Shown: one piece after another, positions 49,851-60,715 of the stretch
How the letters are laid out: every line of letters begins with the position of its first letter
How positions within the stretch are numbered: the stretch's first letter is position 1
NCBI RefSeq assembly: GCF_021228795.1
Contig: NZ_CP089309.1
Location: forward strand, 124,001 to 188,000
DNA: 64,000 nucleotides
Origin: Thiocapsa bogorovii
Lineage (GTDB): Bacteria; Pseudomonadota; Gammaproteobacteria; Chromatiales; Chromatiaceae
Direction: 5' to 3'
Translations under genes and position numbers: made by a program
The notes under the pieces: generated by a model
Databases searched by the model: none
What the model was told of the DNA's origin: nothing
Seen by the model: the letters and a program-made list of their open reading frames with translations, nothing else

Positions 49851-52800
49851 TCAGCCATCGAGTCGCGCTGCAGATCTCTCCACCGGACCCGGACGGCCGA
49901 ACAGGTAGCCCTGAAAGGCACGGCAGCCATGTCCGGCCAACCAGTCGCGTTGGGCCTCGGTCTCGACCCCCTCGGCGATCACGTCGAGCGCGAAGGTATT
50001 CCCCAAGGCGATAATGGTGCGCGCGATCGCCGCATCGTTCGGATTGGTTACGAGATCCCGCACGAAGGACAGATCGATCTTAAGCTCCTTCAACGGCAGC
50101 CGACCGAGATCGGTCAGAGAGGAATAGCCGGTTCCGAAATCATCGAGCGCAAAGCTGATGCCCCGCTCCTCGAGGATCGACATCTTCGCGATCGTGGCGT
50201 CGCGGTCATCCAGCAAGAGATTCTCGGTAATCTCGAGTTTCAGTCGATTCGGACTGCAGCCGTGGCGATCGACCGCGGCGAGGACCTGCTCGACGAAATC
50301 CGGATGATGAAACTGCAGCGCACTGATATTGATGGCAAGCGTCAGTCCGGCTGTTTCGGGCCGCTCGGACCACGCGGCCAACTGGGCGCAGGCCATTTCC
50401 AGAACCCATCGACCCAGCGGCAAAATCGTCGCGGTCTCTTCGGCTAAACGGATGAAATCAACAGGCTCGAGCAGTCCACGTTGCGGGTGTTGCCAGCGCA
50501 GAAATCCCTCCGCTCCGGTCACCTGCCCCGACCCGTCGACCTGGCTTTGGTAATGGAGCACAAACTCGCCGTGCTCCAAACCCTCGCGCAGGCTCGTGGC
50601 GAGCGCTGCACGGGCAGATACCTCCACATGCATCTCGGGGTCGAAAAACCGCACCGTATCCCGTCCTGCTGCCTTGGCCCGATACATCGCCATATCGGCC
50701 TGCTTCATCAACTCCTCGACGCGCGTCGCTTGCCGCCCGAACAGGGCGACACCCATGCTGGCCGAGCAGCGATACTCGCGATCTTCAAGCTCGCAGGGCG
50801 CACGCATTGCTGCGAGCAGCTTTTTGGCGAGCACCTCCGCCTGCGATGCGGCCTCCTGCGTGTGTGCGCTCAATCGCTCCAACATCACCACGAACTCGTC
50901 GCCGCCGAGCCGGGCGAGGGTGTCGGACTCGCGGATACAGGAGGCGAGACGCTTGGCGACCTGACGCAACAACCGATCGCCCTGATCATGTCCCATGGTG
51001 TCGTTGAGCGTCTTGAAATCGTCCAGATCGATGAAGATCAGAGCGCCCATGCGGTGACTGCGTCGGCTCGCGGCAATCGCGCGCTCAAGTCGATCCATCA
51101 ACAATCGGCGGTTGGGCAAGCCCGTGAGCGGATCGAAAAACGCAAGATGCTTGATCGCCTCTTCGGCACGCTGACGCTCGGTCGTATCCGTGACCAGGGC
51201 GACAAAGCGCGGCTCCACGCCGAGGAGTTGCAAGCGAATCTCGGCAGGATAGCAGCTGCCGTCCTTGCGCCGATGCCGGGTCTCCAACACGACCTGGCTC
51301 TTGCTTCCTTCACGCAGCGGCTCAAGCAAACGCGAAAGGGTCGGCGAATCATAATCGGGCATCAGATCCAATGGGGTCATCCGGGTTAGCTCGTCCATGC
51401 CGTAGCCCAGGTTGGCGCGAGCGCCCTGATTGACCTGTTCGAAGAGAAAGCAGCCCGGATCGAAAACATAAACCTCGGTCTGTGCCTTTTCGACAATCTC
51501 CCCGAGGCGACTGAGTGAATCATTGGCCGCGCGGCGGGCGGAGATATCGGTGGTCGTGCCGATCATCCGAAGGGGCATACCGTCCGGGGCGCGCTCGACG
51601 ATCTTGCCCCGCCCGAGGCTCCACAGGTAAAGGCCGTCTCGGCGTCTTAATCTGTGCTCATGGTGCAGGGCGGCGGAGCGGCCGCGAAGGTGATGGTCGA
51701 TCGCATCGGTCAGCCCCTGGAGATCGTCCGGATGGACGCGATCCTTCCAGGCGTCGAGCCCATCGCCGATGTCCTCCTCGCCAAGGCCCAAGAGGCTCTT
51801 CCAACGGGCCGAATAGAAGACCTTGCCGGTGCGCAGATCCCAGTCCCAGACCCCGGCATCGCTGCCCTCGAGCGCGAATTTCCAACGCTCTTCCGCATCG
51901 GCCAGCTCGGCCATTGCGGCGTAGTGGTCGAGCGCGTAGGAGATGTCTCGGGCCAGCTCGGCCAGTAAATCGCGCGCGTCGTCGTCCAGGACATCGCGTT
52001 CGCACGCATAGACGCTCAAGACCGCGAATACTTTCCCGCGCATCTTCAACGGCAGCGATGCCGAAGCTTGCCACCCGAAGCGTCGCGCAGCCGCATGCCA
52101 CGACCGGGTCGCCGGATCGGCTTGGAGGTCGAGGCTCCAGTAGCCCTCCGCGCTGCGCATGACGCGCGCGAGGGCATCGTCCTCGAGACCGTCGGTCTCC
52201 ATCGACGAACCCAGCTCGCCAAGCAGCTCGGCTCCGCCCTCGCCTTCGACGGCTAGACACTGGATCGAGGCCTTGCCCGCGCCGTCGCCCGCACGGCCGA
52301 TCCAGGCCATATTCAAGCCGCCATGCGTCACCAGCGCACGACAGACGATCGGGAGCAGCGTGCTCGGCGACTCGGAATGGATGATGGCCTGATTGCACTC
52401 GGTCAGGATGCGATAGAGACGCGTTAAGCGCTCGATCGTTGCATGACTGTTCTTGCGTGCCGTGATGTCGTGAACACACACCACGACTCCCTCCACGCTC
52501 CCGGCCACATCGAAACACGGGATATAGCTCACCTCTCCCCAGCCGGTCCGCACACCGCGCCGCGGGAGCTGCGCCTCATACACGACCGTTTCGCCGCCTA
52601 GACACGCCTCCAGGCGCGGTCGGACCTCCTGCACGTACAAATCCCGATCAATGATCTCGTCCACGCGACGACCGATCACCTGCTCGGATGTCAAGCCCCA
52701 TGAGCTCAAATAAGACGCGTTGGCGGCAAGATACCTGAGGTCGCGGTCGAGATAGGCGAAGCGGTCGGCGCTGGCCGCGATCATGCGCCGAAAAAAATCG

Positions 52801-52883
52801 GGTTCTCCGGCTTCGGCCGACGCTGTATGGTTGCGACCCTCTGACACGCGCTCGCTCAATGATCTCCCTCCCGGTCTGACCAC
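49851..52883 (-). CDS. PAS/GAF-GGDEF-EAL cyclic-di-GMP protein with altered EAL motif
   Basis: A 1010-residue cytoplasmic protein. Order: PAS (about 28-145), GAF (about 150-320), two further PAS (about 325-455 and 460-580), GGDEF (about 585-745) and EAL (about 755-1005). The cyclase site is intact: LIFIDLDDFKTLNDT, LARLGGDEF, and the inhibitory RxxD five residues before it (RESD). The phosphodiesterase signature reads AEGFLRW instead of the usual EALLRW, though the first Glu is kept, as are NISALQFHH, KLEITENLL, ALDDFGTGYSS and IAEGVETE. The GTG at 52883 is a guess; a TTG at 52859 has GGAGGGAGA just upstream and is equally likely. Confidence 0.88.
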   Translation of the reverse strand: MVRPGGRSLSERVSEGRNHTASAEAGEPDFFRRMIAASADRFAYLDRDLRYLAANASYLSSWGLTSEQVIGRRVDEIIDRDLYVQEVRPRLEACLGGETVVYEAQLPRRGVRTGWGEVSYIPCFDVAGSVEGVVVCVHDITARKNSHATIERLTRLYRILTECNQAIIHSESPSTLLPIVCRALVTHGGLNMAWIGRAGDGAGKASIQCLAVEGEGGAELLGELGSSMETDGLEDDALARVMRSAEGYWSLDLQADPATRSWHAAARRFGWQASASLPLKMRGKVFAVLSVYACERDVLDDDARDLLAELARDISYALDHYAAMAELADAEERWKFALEGSDAGVWDWDLRTGKVFYSARWKSLLGLGEEDIGDGLDAWKDRVHPDDLQGLTDAIDHHLRGRSAALHHEHRLRRRDGLYLWSLGRGKIVERAPDGMPLRMIGTTTDISARRAANDSLSRLGEIVEKAQTEVYVFDPGCFLFEQVNQGARANLGYGMDELTRMTPLDLMPDYDSPTLSRLLEPLREGSKSQVVLETRHRRKDGSCYPAEIRLQLLGVEPRFVALVTDTTERQRAEEAIKHLAFFDPLTGLPNRRLLMDRLERAIAASRRSHRMGALIFIDLDDFKTLNDTMGHDQGDRLLRQVAKRLASCIRESDTLARLGGDEFVVMLERLSAHTQEAASQAEVLAKKLLAAMRAPCELEDREYRCSASMGVALFGRQATRVEELMKQADMAMYRAKAAGRDTVRFFDPEMHVEVSARAALATSLREGLEHGEFVLHYQSQVDGSGQVTGAEGFLRWQHPQRGLLEPVDFIRLAEETATILPLGRWVLEMACAQLAAWSERPETAGLTLAINISALQFHHPDFVEQVLAAVDRHGCSPNRLKLEITENLLLDDRDATIAKMSILEERGISFALDDFGTGYSSLTDLGRLPLKELKIDLSFVRDLVTNPNDAAIARTIIALGNTFALDVIAEGVETEAQRDWLAGHGCRAFQGYLFGRPGPVERSAARLDG

Positions 52884-53110
52884 ATCACGCCTCCCCTGAA
52901 TCCTGAACCCGGCTCAGCGCGTGCTCGAACACACGGGGCTCGAGACTCCGAGTCGCTCGCTCGGCTATGCTCGCCGATGACCCGAACCGGCGCAAGACCG
53001 CGCATCGGTTTCCGAATCGTTGACCGGTGCGTGACCCTGCCCGAACAATGGCTTCGGGTGCTCGACAGCGACGTTGTCGTCACGGAGACACCTCGGCAAA
53101 GCCCTCGTAC

Positions 53111-56100
53111 TTAAAGCGCGGCATCGGGTGCGACGCGATTCCGACCGGTACGCTTGGCGCGGTAGAGTTGCTCGTCGGCCATCTCGAGCAGCCGACCGGG
53201 CGCCTCCCGATCATCGGCCATCAGCACGGCCGCGCCGATACTGACCGTCACATGATCGTCGACCGGAGAATCCAGGTGCGGGATCTCCAACTCCTCGACG
53301 GCAAGGCGCAGGCACTCCGCTCGCCGAACGGCTGCCGCGATGTCGCAACCGGGAAGCAAGCACACGAACTCCTCTCCACCGTAGCGGGCGACCAGATCGT
53401 GTCCGCGACAGGGAACCCGAATCAGCGCCTCGGCGACCGCCCGCAGACAGGCGTCGCCCTCTTGGTGGCCATGACGATCGTTGTAGCGCTTGAAGTGATC
53501 GACATCCAGGAGGAGAGCCGCAAGCGAGGTCCCGTCGCGCTGCGCCCGCCGCCATTCCGTTTGCAGGCGTTCGTCGAAGGCTCGGCGGTTGGCGATGCCG
53601 GTCAGCCCGTCCAGATAGGCCATGTTGCGCAGCAGGTCGGATTGGGCCTTGAGAGTAAGATGGGTTCGAACCCTGGCCCGAACCACCGCGGGATTGACCG
53701 GTTTGCTGATGAAATCGACACCGCCTGCCTCGAGTGCCTGTGTCTGATCCAGTGCATCGGTCTGCGCCGTGACGAACAACACGGGGACGTCCGCCGTCGT
53801 GCCATGTTGTTTCAGTGCACGGCACACGGCAAGCCCGTCCATTCCGGGCATGATGACGTCGAGCAGGATCAAATCGGGCGGCGCTCGGCGACAATGCGCC
53901 AAGGCCTGCTCGCCGGCGGTGGCCGTGAAAACCTCGCAATCATCCTGGAAGATCCGGCGCATGGCCTGGATCTGGATCGGCTGGTCGTCCACGATCAACA
54001 CATGGGGGCGGCGCGAATGGGGCCAGATCGGCGCAGGGGCCTTCGCGTCACTGCGCTTGGACACATTGCTCGGGCGATCGCCCGCGACACCGGTCGCCGT
54101 GCCGCTCCGACGCTCGCGCCCAGGACTGAATAAAGGCTCCAACTGGGCCTGCACCTCGTCTAGCGATGCCTTGAGCTCGTCACGCATCGCGCTGGCGACA
54201 GGGAGCCCTTGACTCAACGTACGGTCGATGTCGGCCGCGCCCGTGCTCAGACGCAGGGCGCCGACCGTTCCCGCGAGACCTTTCAGGGTATGCAGCATTC
54301 GGCGCACCCCCGGTAAATCGTCGCCGGCTTCAAGTCGCTCGACCACGTCGGCAAGACCGCCCGTCAACTCCGTCCGAAAGCCATCCAGGAGCTCGAGATA
54401 GAAGGCTTCGTCGCCATCGGCAGATTGCCGACCCACATCCAGATCGAAACCATCCAGTGTCGCGGGGAGGCGAAATGCCGGTTCGCCGGGAGGAGGATCC
54501 GCCGTGGAAGAGGCGACCGCTTCACGAGGCTTGAGCCAGTTCGACAGGGTTCGATAAAGGGCTGCGCTGTCGATCGGCTTGGCGAGATGCGCGGCGACAC
54601 CTGCTGCTCGCGCACGCTCGAGATCCTCTTCCATCACGGCCGCCGAAAACGCGATGATCGGCAGATGCGGGTGACGCTCGTGAATCGCACGCGTGGCCTC
54701 AAAACCGTCCATAACGGGCATCTGCAAGTCCATCAGCACGAGATCGAAGGCGTGCGATTCCGCCATGGCGACCGCCTCGGCCCCGTTGTTGGCAAGCACG
54801 ACCCGTGCACCGGTTCGTTCCAGCAGACGCCTGGCGACTTCTTGATTCAGCGCTTGGTCTTCCGCGACCAAAATCGAGGCACCGTCGAACCGCGGCGGAG
54901 CCGTCCGCTTGCTCGAACCGCCCGTGCGCGCCGATGCAGTCACCGAATCGCGCCGTGGCATCCCGGCCCCGTCGTGATCGAAAGGGTACGAAAGCCCCGT
55001 TTTCGCCGGAGCAGACTGCAGAGGCACGTCGAAGCGGAAGGTCGAGCCCTGTCCCTCCAGACTCTCGACGGCGATCCTCCCGCCCATCAACTCGATGAGC
55101 TGCTTGGAGATCGCCAGGCCCAGCCCGGTTCCGCCGTACCGACGGGTGATCCCCGACTCCACCTGACTGAAGCTACCGAACAGCAGCCCCAGCTTGTCCG
55201 CCGGGATGCCGATACCGGTGTCTCGAACCGAGAAACTCAGCCGCACCGCATCCGAGCGCGGGTCCGCTGCGCCCGCACTCGCTCCCGCGCCCGATCGCTC
55301 GCCGGGCGGGCACATCTCGACCCGCACCTCGACCTCGCCGCTCGGGGTAAACTTGATCGCGTTGTCCACCAGGTTGACGAGGACCTGACGCAAGCGCCCG
55401 GCATCTCCACGCAGGTGCGCCGGCACCGCGTCGGCGACCTGGCAGACCAGCCGCAGACCCTTGGCGCGGGCACGGTGCAGGAGAATCGTCTCGAGCTCCT
55501 TGAGTTGACCGCGCAGATCGAATTCCCCGACGTCCAAATCCAACTTGCCGGCCTCGATTTTGGAGAAATCCAGGATGTCGTTGATCAAACCCAGCAGGGA
55601 GCGGGCGCTGATCCGGGCGTTTTCGGCATAGTTGCGTTGCTCCTCGCTCAGCGCGGTGTCGAGCAACAGCTCAAGCATCCCGATAACGCCGTTCATCGGG
55701 GTGCGAATCTCGTGACTCATATTGGACAGGAAGGCGCTTTTCGCGCGATTCGCATCCTCGGCCCGCGTAGCCAGAAGAGCCGCCTGCTCGGAGGTCTCCG
55801 CGAGACGGCGGTTGAGATTCAAGAGATCGCGCTCGGTCTCTTTGCGCGCCGTGACGTCGCGCGCGACGGCGTAGAGATGGCCATCGTGTTGTCTGGCGCG
55901 CCACTCTATCCACCGATAACTGCCGTCGCGGCAACGATACCGATTCTCGAAATTCAGCACCTCCTCGCCCGCTCTCTGCCTCTTGATCGCCGCCAGCGTC
56001 GCTTCGCGATCCTCGGGGTGAACCAGGTCCAGGAAAACACGCCCCTGGAGCTCCGCGATCGGATAGTCCAGCACGCGCTCCCATTCCGGATTGAGGCGAA

Positions 56101-56899
56101 CGAACCGGTTCTCGAGATCGGCGATACACAAGAGATCCCGGCTGTAGGCGAAGTAGCGATCGAGCTCCTCGCTCTTCTCGCGCAGCAATTGTCGTCCGCG
56201 CACCAACTCGGCTTCAGCCTGCCGGCGCTCCGTCAGATCGATCACCATGGCCACAAGCCGGCACTCGCCCGGATCATCCGTCTCCGCAGGCAGCGCCGCC
56301 AACTCGAGCTCGCCGACAAAACCGACCCCGTCGCCGCTCGAGAACGACAACTCGGCGACACTCGCGCGACCGCTCGCGCAGGCCTGACGTAAGGCCTCGT
56401 AGAGTATCGACTCACCACTGCGATCCGTGAGTCGGTTCAGATAGTGGTGGCGCAGATGCCGCGCGCGCATGCCGAACAGATCGCCGGCGACCCGGTTGAC
56501 CTCGAGAATTCGGCCGATCCGATCGATGACGAGTCCAGCGACCGGCATGTCCGAGAACAAGCGCAGATAGCGCTGTACGGCACGTTCCGTGTCGAGTTGG
56601 GCGGCGCGCAGCTCCTCGTTCTGAATCTCGAGCTCGGCCTGATAGACACGCAGATTCTCGATCAGGGTGATCGCGTCGACATGGTCTTGCGTCAGATCAC
56701 GCGTGGCCCACGCGAGGTCACCCTGCTCGAGTGCGGCTCGGGCATGCCCCTGCACCGACGCTTCCCCCTCGGACAACGCTTTGTTCTCCCCGCCCGACAC
56801 ACCGACGCAAGGCGGCGGCGACTCGGCGCCGCAGGCGGATGCCGAAGCATCCGCGGTCGACGGGGCGGAGATCGGTGAGCGAGCCTTCTCAGTGGTCAT
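53111..56899 (-). CDS. Hybrid histidine kinase with two receivers, HPt and diguanylate cyclase
   Basis: A 1262-residue signalling protein with no membrane segment. Order: coiled coil (about 75-110), two PAS (105-230, 240-365), HisKA with [20 protein letters not shown] (about 400), HATPase ([32 protein letters not shown]), REC1 ([21 protein letters not shown]), HPt ([13 protein letters not shown]), REC2 ([20 protein letters not shown]), GGDEF (RYGGEEF near 1172). The GGDEF has a preceding RGHD, a normal inhibitory site. Everything from kinase to HPt to the second receiver and cyclase is thus in one chain. The following gene on this strand is another c-di-GMP protein. Confidence 0.92.
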   Translation of the reverse strand: MTTEKARSPISAPSTADASASACGAESPPPCVGVSGGENKALSEGEASVQGHARAALEQGDLAWATRDLTQDHVDAITLIENLRVYQAELEIQNEELRAAQLDTERAVQRYLRLFSDMPVAGLVIDRIGRILEVNRVAGDLFGMRARHLRHHYLNRLTDRSGESILYEALRQACASGRASVAELSFSSGDGVGFVGELELAALPAETDDPGECRLVAMVIDLTERRQAEAELVRGRQLLREKSEELDRYFAYSRDLLCIADLENRFVRLNPEWERVLDYPIAELQGRVFLDLVHPEDREATLAAIKRQRAGEEVLNFENRYRCRDGSYRWIEWRARQHDGHLYAVARDVTARKETERDLLNLNRRLAETSEQAALLATRAEDANRAKSAFLSNMSHEIRTPMNGVIGMLELLLDTALSEEQRNYAENARISARSLLGLINDILDFSKIEAGKLDLDVGEFDLRGQLKELETILLHRARAKGLRLVCQVADAVPAHLRGDAGRLRQVLVNLVDNAIKFTPSGEVEVRVEMCPPGERSGAGASAGAADPRSDAVRLSFSVRDTGIGIPADKLGLLFGSFSQVESGITRRYGGTGLGLAISKQLIELMGGRIAVESLEGQGSTFRFDVPLQSAPAKTGLSYPFDHDGAGMPRRDSVTASARTGGSSKRTAPPRFDGASILVAEDQALNQEVARRLLERTGARVVLANNGAEAVAMAESHAFDLVLMDLQMPVMDGFEATRAIHERHPHLPIIAFSAAVMEEDLERARAAGVAAHLAKPIDSAALYRTLSNWLKPREAVASSTADPPPGEPAFRLPATLDGFDLDVGRQSADGDEAFYLELLDGFRTELTGGLADVVERLEAGDDLPGVRRMLHTLKGLAGTVGALRLSTGAADIDRTLSQGLPVASAMRDELKASLDEVQAQLEPLFSPGRERRSGTATGVAGDRPSNVSKRSDAKAPAPIWPHSRRPHVLIVDDQPIQIQAMRRIFQDDCEVFTATAGEQALAHCRRAPPDLILLDVIMPGMDGLAVCRALKQHGTTADVPVLFVTAQTDALDQTQALEAGGVDFISKPVNPAVVRARVRTHLTLKAQSDLLRNMAYLDGLTGIANRRAFDERLQTEWRRAQRDGTSLAALLLDVDHFKRYNDRHGHQEGDACLRAVAEALIRVPCRGHDLVARYGGEEFVCLLPGCDIAAAVRRAECLRLAVEELEIPHLDSPVDDHVTVSIGAAVLMADDREAPGRLLEMADEQLYRAKRTGRNRVAPDAAL

Positions 56900-56988
56900 A
56901 CGTCGATCATCCGCTGGTCATGGAGCGGGCCGTCTACCTTGACGTCGTTCTGATCGGCCGACATGAGGTGACCCCCGAACGAGCCTGC

Positions 56989-57741
56989 TCAGCTGCAGGC
57001 TCGGTAGCTGATTCCGTCATGATCGAGGCGCTCGCGCAGTGCGGCGATGGCCTCGTCGATCCGATCGCGACCACGGAATCCGAGACGAATGTGTGCGTCC
57101 TCTCCCATGTGAGGCAGGCTAAAGAGCGTCGCCTCGGGAAACTGCGCGCCGAGATCCCGCATCAAGGGGATCAAAGCACTCTCCGGAACACCGCGGAGCT
57201 CGAAGGCCCGCTCTTGGATCAGGGCAGAGACGCCGTAGTCCCGATCCAAGACCCATTCGGCCATCGGCCACGCCATTTGGGGGAAACCCGGTAGAAACCA
57301 GTGTCCGCCCAGCGAAAACCCGGGGATCCGGTTGATGGGATTCGGGATCAGACCGCACCCGGCAGGCAAGTCCGCCATGAGGATGCGGTTGGGATAGGCC
57401 TCGTCTCCGAACTTCTCTTCGAGCAGGGCTTTCGCTTCGGGATGACGCACCAGGTCCAAATCGGCCGCCGTCGCTGCACATTCACGCGTGTGATCGTCCG
57501 GCGTTGCGCCGATTCCGCCGCAGACGAAGACCGGATCGGGTCGCCCCATCGAGAAGCGCAGATGCGCGATCAACGCCTCCGGGTCGTCCGGGAGCAACCA
57601 GTGCCAGGCCAGCTCGTGTCCGCGCTCGCCGACCATACGTTTGAACGCACCGAGGTGTGCATCGACGCGGGCCCCCTTGAGGATCTCGTCACCGATGACG
57701 ATGAGACCGAAACGAATCGGGGGGCTGGGACGCGTTGACAT
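56989..57741 (-). CDS. Molybdopterin-binding (MoCF/CinA-N-like) protein
   Basis: A 250-residue cytoplasmic protein with the MoCF fold: FGLIVIGDEILKGARVDAHL near the N-terminus, FVCGGIGATPDDHTRECAAT (the GGxGxTxDD loop that binds the pterin), and LPAGCGLIPNPINRIPGFSL. The size and pattern fit competence-damage/CinA N-domain-like proteins that lack the nicotinamide deamidase domain. The substrate is unknown. It stands between the signalling gene and pnp, separated from pnp by a terminator. Confidence 0.85.
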   Translation of the reverse strand: MSTRPSPPIRFGLIVIGDEILKGARVDAHLGAFKRMVGERGHELAWHWLLPDDPEALIAHLRFSMGRPDPVFVCGGIGATPDDHTRECAATAADLDLVRHPEAKALLEEKFGDEAYPNRILMADLPAGCGLIPNPINRIPGFSLGGHWFLPGFPQMAWPMAEWVLDRDYGVSALIQERAFELRGVPESALIPLMRDLGAQFPEATLFSLPHMGEDAHIRLGFRGRDRIDEAIAALRERLDHDGISYRACS

Positions 57742-57903
57742 CGCGGGGATGGGCCTCGGGTTGCGGGCTCTTTCGGTGATCCTAGCATTTCACGCCGGCC
57801 CTCGCGTATCTGTGCGGGAAGCGATGGATCGGCAGGTTCGGGCCAGGGCCCTTCGCGCAAGCAAACGGCCGGCTTCATTGAACTCGGCAATAGGAAAAGC
57901 AAA

Positions 57904-57924
57904 AAAGGGGCCAAAGGCCCCTTT
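57904..57924 (-). terminator. Rho-independent terminator after pnp
   Basis: On the minus strand AAAGGGGCC-TTT-GGCCCCTTT is followed by further T (six T in all), 22 bases after the pnp stop. It ends the infB-pnp operon. The stem sequence is almost the same as that of the fccB terminator. Confidence 0.88.
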
Positions 57925-57945
57925 CTCAACCAAGATGCGTGACGA

Positions 57946-60045
57946 TTACTCGCCCGGCTCGACGGCCTTCATGCTGAGACGGATGCGGCCCTGCTTGTCG
58001 ACCTCCAACACCTTGACGCGGACCTGATCGCCCTCGGAGAGCTTGTCGCTCACGCTCTGGACGCGCTCCTCGCAGATCTGAGAGATGTGCACCAAGCCAT
58101 CGCGTCCGGGCAGGATGGTGACAAAGGCCCCGAAATCCATCAGGCGTGCGACACGACCTTCATAGATCTTGCCGACCTCGACATCGGCCGTGATCAGACG
58201 AATCCGACGCTTGGCTTCCTCGCCCGCGGCCTTCTCGACCGAGAAGATCTTGACCACGCCCTCGTCGTTGATGTCGATGGTGGCGCCGGTCTCTTCGGTG
58301 ATGGCGCGGATGACGGAGCCGCCCTTGCCGATGACATCGCGAATCTTCTCCGGATGAATCTTCAGCTCGATGATGCGCGGGGCATGCTCGGACATCTCGG
58401 AGCGGTGTGCGCCGATGACCTTGTTCATCTCGCCGAGGATGTGCAGCCGGCCGGCCTTCGCCTGATCGAGCGCGGTCTCCATGATCTCGGCGGTAATGCC
58501 TTCGATCTTGATATCCATCTGCAGGGCGTTGATGCCCTCGGACGTCCCGGCCACCTTGAAGTCCATGTCGCCGAGATGATCCTCGTCGCCCATGATGTCG
58601 GTGAGCACGGCGAAGGCATCGCCTTCCTTGATCAGGCCCATCGCCACGCCGGCCACCGGCGCCTTTACCGGCACGCCGGCGTCCATCAGCGACAGGCTGG
58701 TGCCGCAGACGCTGGCCATGGAGCTCGAGCCGTTCGACTCGGTGATCTCGGAGACCACGCGAACCGAATAGGGAAACTCTTCGATGCTCGGCATCACGGC
58801 GAGGACGCCGCGCTTGGCCAACCGGCCGTGGCCGACCTCACGCCGCTTCGGCGAGCCGACGCGACCCGTCTCGCCGACGCAGAAAGGCGGGAAGTTGTAG
58901 TGCAGCATGAAGTGCTCGCGCCGCTCGCCTTCCAGCGCGTCGATGATCTGCGAGTCACGCTCGGTGCCCAAGGTCGTGATGACCAGGGCCTGCGTCTCGC
59001 CGCGCGTAAAGAGCGCCGAGCCGTGGGTGCGGGGCAAAACCCCGGTGCGGATCGTAATCGGCCGAACGGTCAGGTTGTCGCGGCCGTCGATACGCGGGTT
59101 ACCGGCGATGATCGAGCTGCGCACGGTCGTCTTCTCGAACTTCTCGATCGCACCCACGACCTGTTGCTCGGTCCAGGCCGGTGCGTCGCCGCTGCATAGG
59201 TCGGCGACGACGGCTGCACGCACCGCATCCAGGGCCGCATAGCGGTCCTGCTTTTCTTTGATGCGATAGGCCTCGGCGATCCGATCCGAGCAGGCGCTCG
59301 CGACGGCGTCGGTCAACTCGGTGTCGGCCGGCGGCGGGGTCCAGGCGATCGGTGTTTTGCCGACCTCGGCAGCGAGCTCGCGGATCGCGTCAATCGCCGG
59401 TTTCATCTGCTCATGGCCGAACAGCACAGCACCGAGCATGATCTCCTCCGAGAGCCCGCGTGCCTCGGACTCGACCATCAAGACCGCCTTTTCGGTGCCT
59501 GCAACGATCAGGTCGAGGTCCGAATCCGGACCCACGCCGACGACCGCCGGATTCAGGATGTACTCGCCGTTCTTGTACCCGACGCGCACCGCGCCGATCG
59601 GTCCGTTGAACGGGACTCCCGAAATCGCCAATGCGGCGGATACGCCGAGCATGGCCGGGACCTCGGGATTGACCGCGGGATTCAGCGACTTGACGGTCGC
59701 GATCACCTGGATCTCTTGCCGGAAGCCCTTCGCGAACAGGGGGCGGATCGGGCGGTCGATCAGCCGAGAGGTCAAAATCTCGGTCTCGCTCGGACGGCCC
59801 TCGCGACGGAAAAAGCCACCGGGGATCCGCCCGGCGGCATAGGTCTTCTCTTGATAGTCGACGGTCAGGGGCAGGAAGTCGCGCACCGCGCCCGGGCGTT
59901 TATCCACGACGACCGTGACCAGAACAACCGTATCGTCGACGTTGACCATCACGGCGCCGTCGGCCTGGCGCGCGATCTCGCCGGTCTCGAGTGTGACCGT
60001 CTGGTCACCGAGCTTGAATTGCTTAACGATAGCTTTGGGAATCAC
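57946..60045 (-). CDS. pnp: Polyribonucleotide nucleotidyltransferase (PNPase)
   Basis: Trimeric 3'-5' phosphorolytic RNase of the degradosome. The 699-residue product has two RNase PH domains (the first with [18 protein letters not shown], the second with the catalytic SFSMGEDH-equivalent region, here [19 protein letters not shown]), an all-alpha linker, a KH domain ([20 protein letters not shown]) and a C-terminal S1 domain ([20 protein letters not shown]). The order rpsO-pnp is conserved. A 182-base gap follows rpsO, rich in inverted sequence, where pnp leader processing would take place. A terminator follows. Confidence 0.97.
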   Translation of the reverse strand: MIPKAIVKQFKLGDQTVTLETGEIARQADGAVMVNVDDTVVLVTVVVDKRPGAVRDFLPLTVDYQEKTYAAGRIPGGFFRREGRPSETEILTSRLIDRPIRPLFAKGFRQEIQVIATVKSLNPAVNPEVPAMLGVSAALAISGVPFNGPIGAVRVGYKNGEYILNPAVVGVGPDSDLDLIVAGTEKAVLMVESEARGLSEEIMLGAVLFGHEQMKPAIDAIRELAAEVGKTPIAWTPPPADTELTDAVASACSDRIAEAYRIKEKQDRYAALDAVRAAVVADLCSGDAPAWTEQQVVGAIEKFEKTTVRSSIIAGNPRIDGRDNLTVRPITIRTGVLPRTHGSALFTRGETQALVITTLGTERDSQIIDALEGERREHFMLHYNFPPFCVGETGRVGSPKRREVGHGRLAKRGVLAVMPSIEEFPYSVRVVSEITESNGSSSMASVCGTSLSLMDAGVPVKAPVAGVAMGLIKEGDAFAVLTDIMGDEDHLGDMDFKVAGTSEGINALQMDIKIEGITAEIMETALDQAKAGRLHILGEMNKVIGAHRSEMSEHAPRIIELKIHPEKIRDVIGKGGSVIRAITEETGATIDINDEGVVKIFSVEKAAGEEAKRRIRLITADVEVGKIYEGRVARLMDFGAFVTILPGRDGLVHISQICEERVQSVSDKLSEGDQVRVKVLEVDKQGRIRLSMKAVEPGE

Positions 60046-60227
60046 AAGTAGATCCTCGGGGTATGTGGTCCGTCGTAGCGCCGGGCCTTGGACCCCTGCA
60101 CCTCAGGCGCGTCTGCGGGCGCTGTGGTGGCAGGGCTGTGCGTCGGTGCCGCCGGCGGCGTCCCTTCCGCGGGGAGCGGGCGGATCGGGCGTCTCCCGGC
60201 CGCCCGACCGCCGTGTCGGGAGGCGTG

Positions 60228-60497
60228 TCAGCGGCGTAGGCCGAGACGCGTGATCAGCTCGCGATAGCGGTCGAGATCCTTACGCTTGAGATAGTCGAGC
60301 AGCTTGCGACGGGAGTTGACCATACGGACCAGACCGCGGCGCGAGTGATGATCGTGCTTGTGCTCCTTGAAATGCTCGGTGAGCTGCAGGATGCGCGCGG
60401 TCAGGAGCGCGACCTGCACCTCCGGAGACCCCGTGTCGGAATCGGCGCGACGGTAGTCTTCGACAATCTGTTTCTTCTCGGCTGCGGTCATTGTCAT
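60228..60497 (-). CDS. rpsO: 30S ribosomal protein S15
   Basis: An 89-residue rRNA-binding protein of the 30S platform. The full sequence pattern is present: [20 protein letters not shown], the rRNA-binding [11 protein letters not shown], and [16 protein letters not shown]. The ATG at 60497 has GGAGACC just upstream. A second ATG two codons later is possible. E. coli S15 controls its own translation through a leader pseudoknot; here the 218-base truB-rpsO gap could hold such a structure, but it was not resolved. Confidence 0.97.
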   Translation of the reverse strand: MTMTAAEKKQIVEDYRRADSDTGSPEVQVALLTARILQLTEHFKEHKHDHHSRRGLVRMVNSRRKLLDYLKRKDLDRYRELITRLGLRR

Positions 60498-60715
60498 TGG
60501 TGGTCTCCTGGTTCAGTGATGGAGAGAAAAAGGTCCTGGTCCGTCTCCGAACGGGAGAGGGATGGATCGCCCCGACAATGACATCAGGGAATCGGACCGT
60601 GGCTTGATTGCACTGTTTTTCGAGCTGTCGAACGATTTTCGAGGTGTCGCGCACCATTTGAGATGGCGGCCTCACGGATTGTTCAAGGCGGAACCGCCCG
60701 CAGAATTTGACGATT

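Noticed and set aside
53655-53680. GGTTCGAACCC-like stretch resembling a tRNA T loop
   Set aside because: It lies inside the conserved receiver domain of the hybrid kinase, and no acceptor or anticodon stem can be formed around it.
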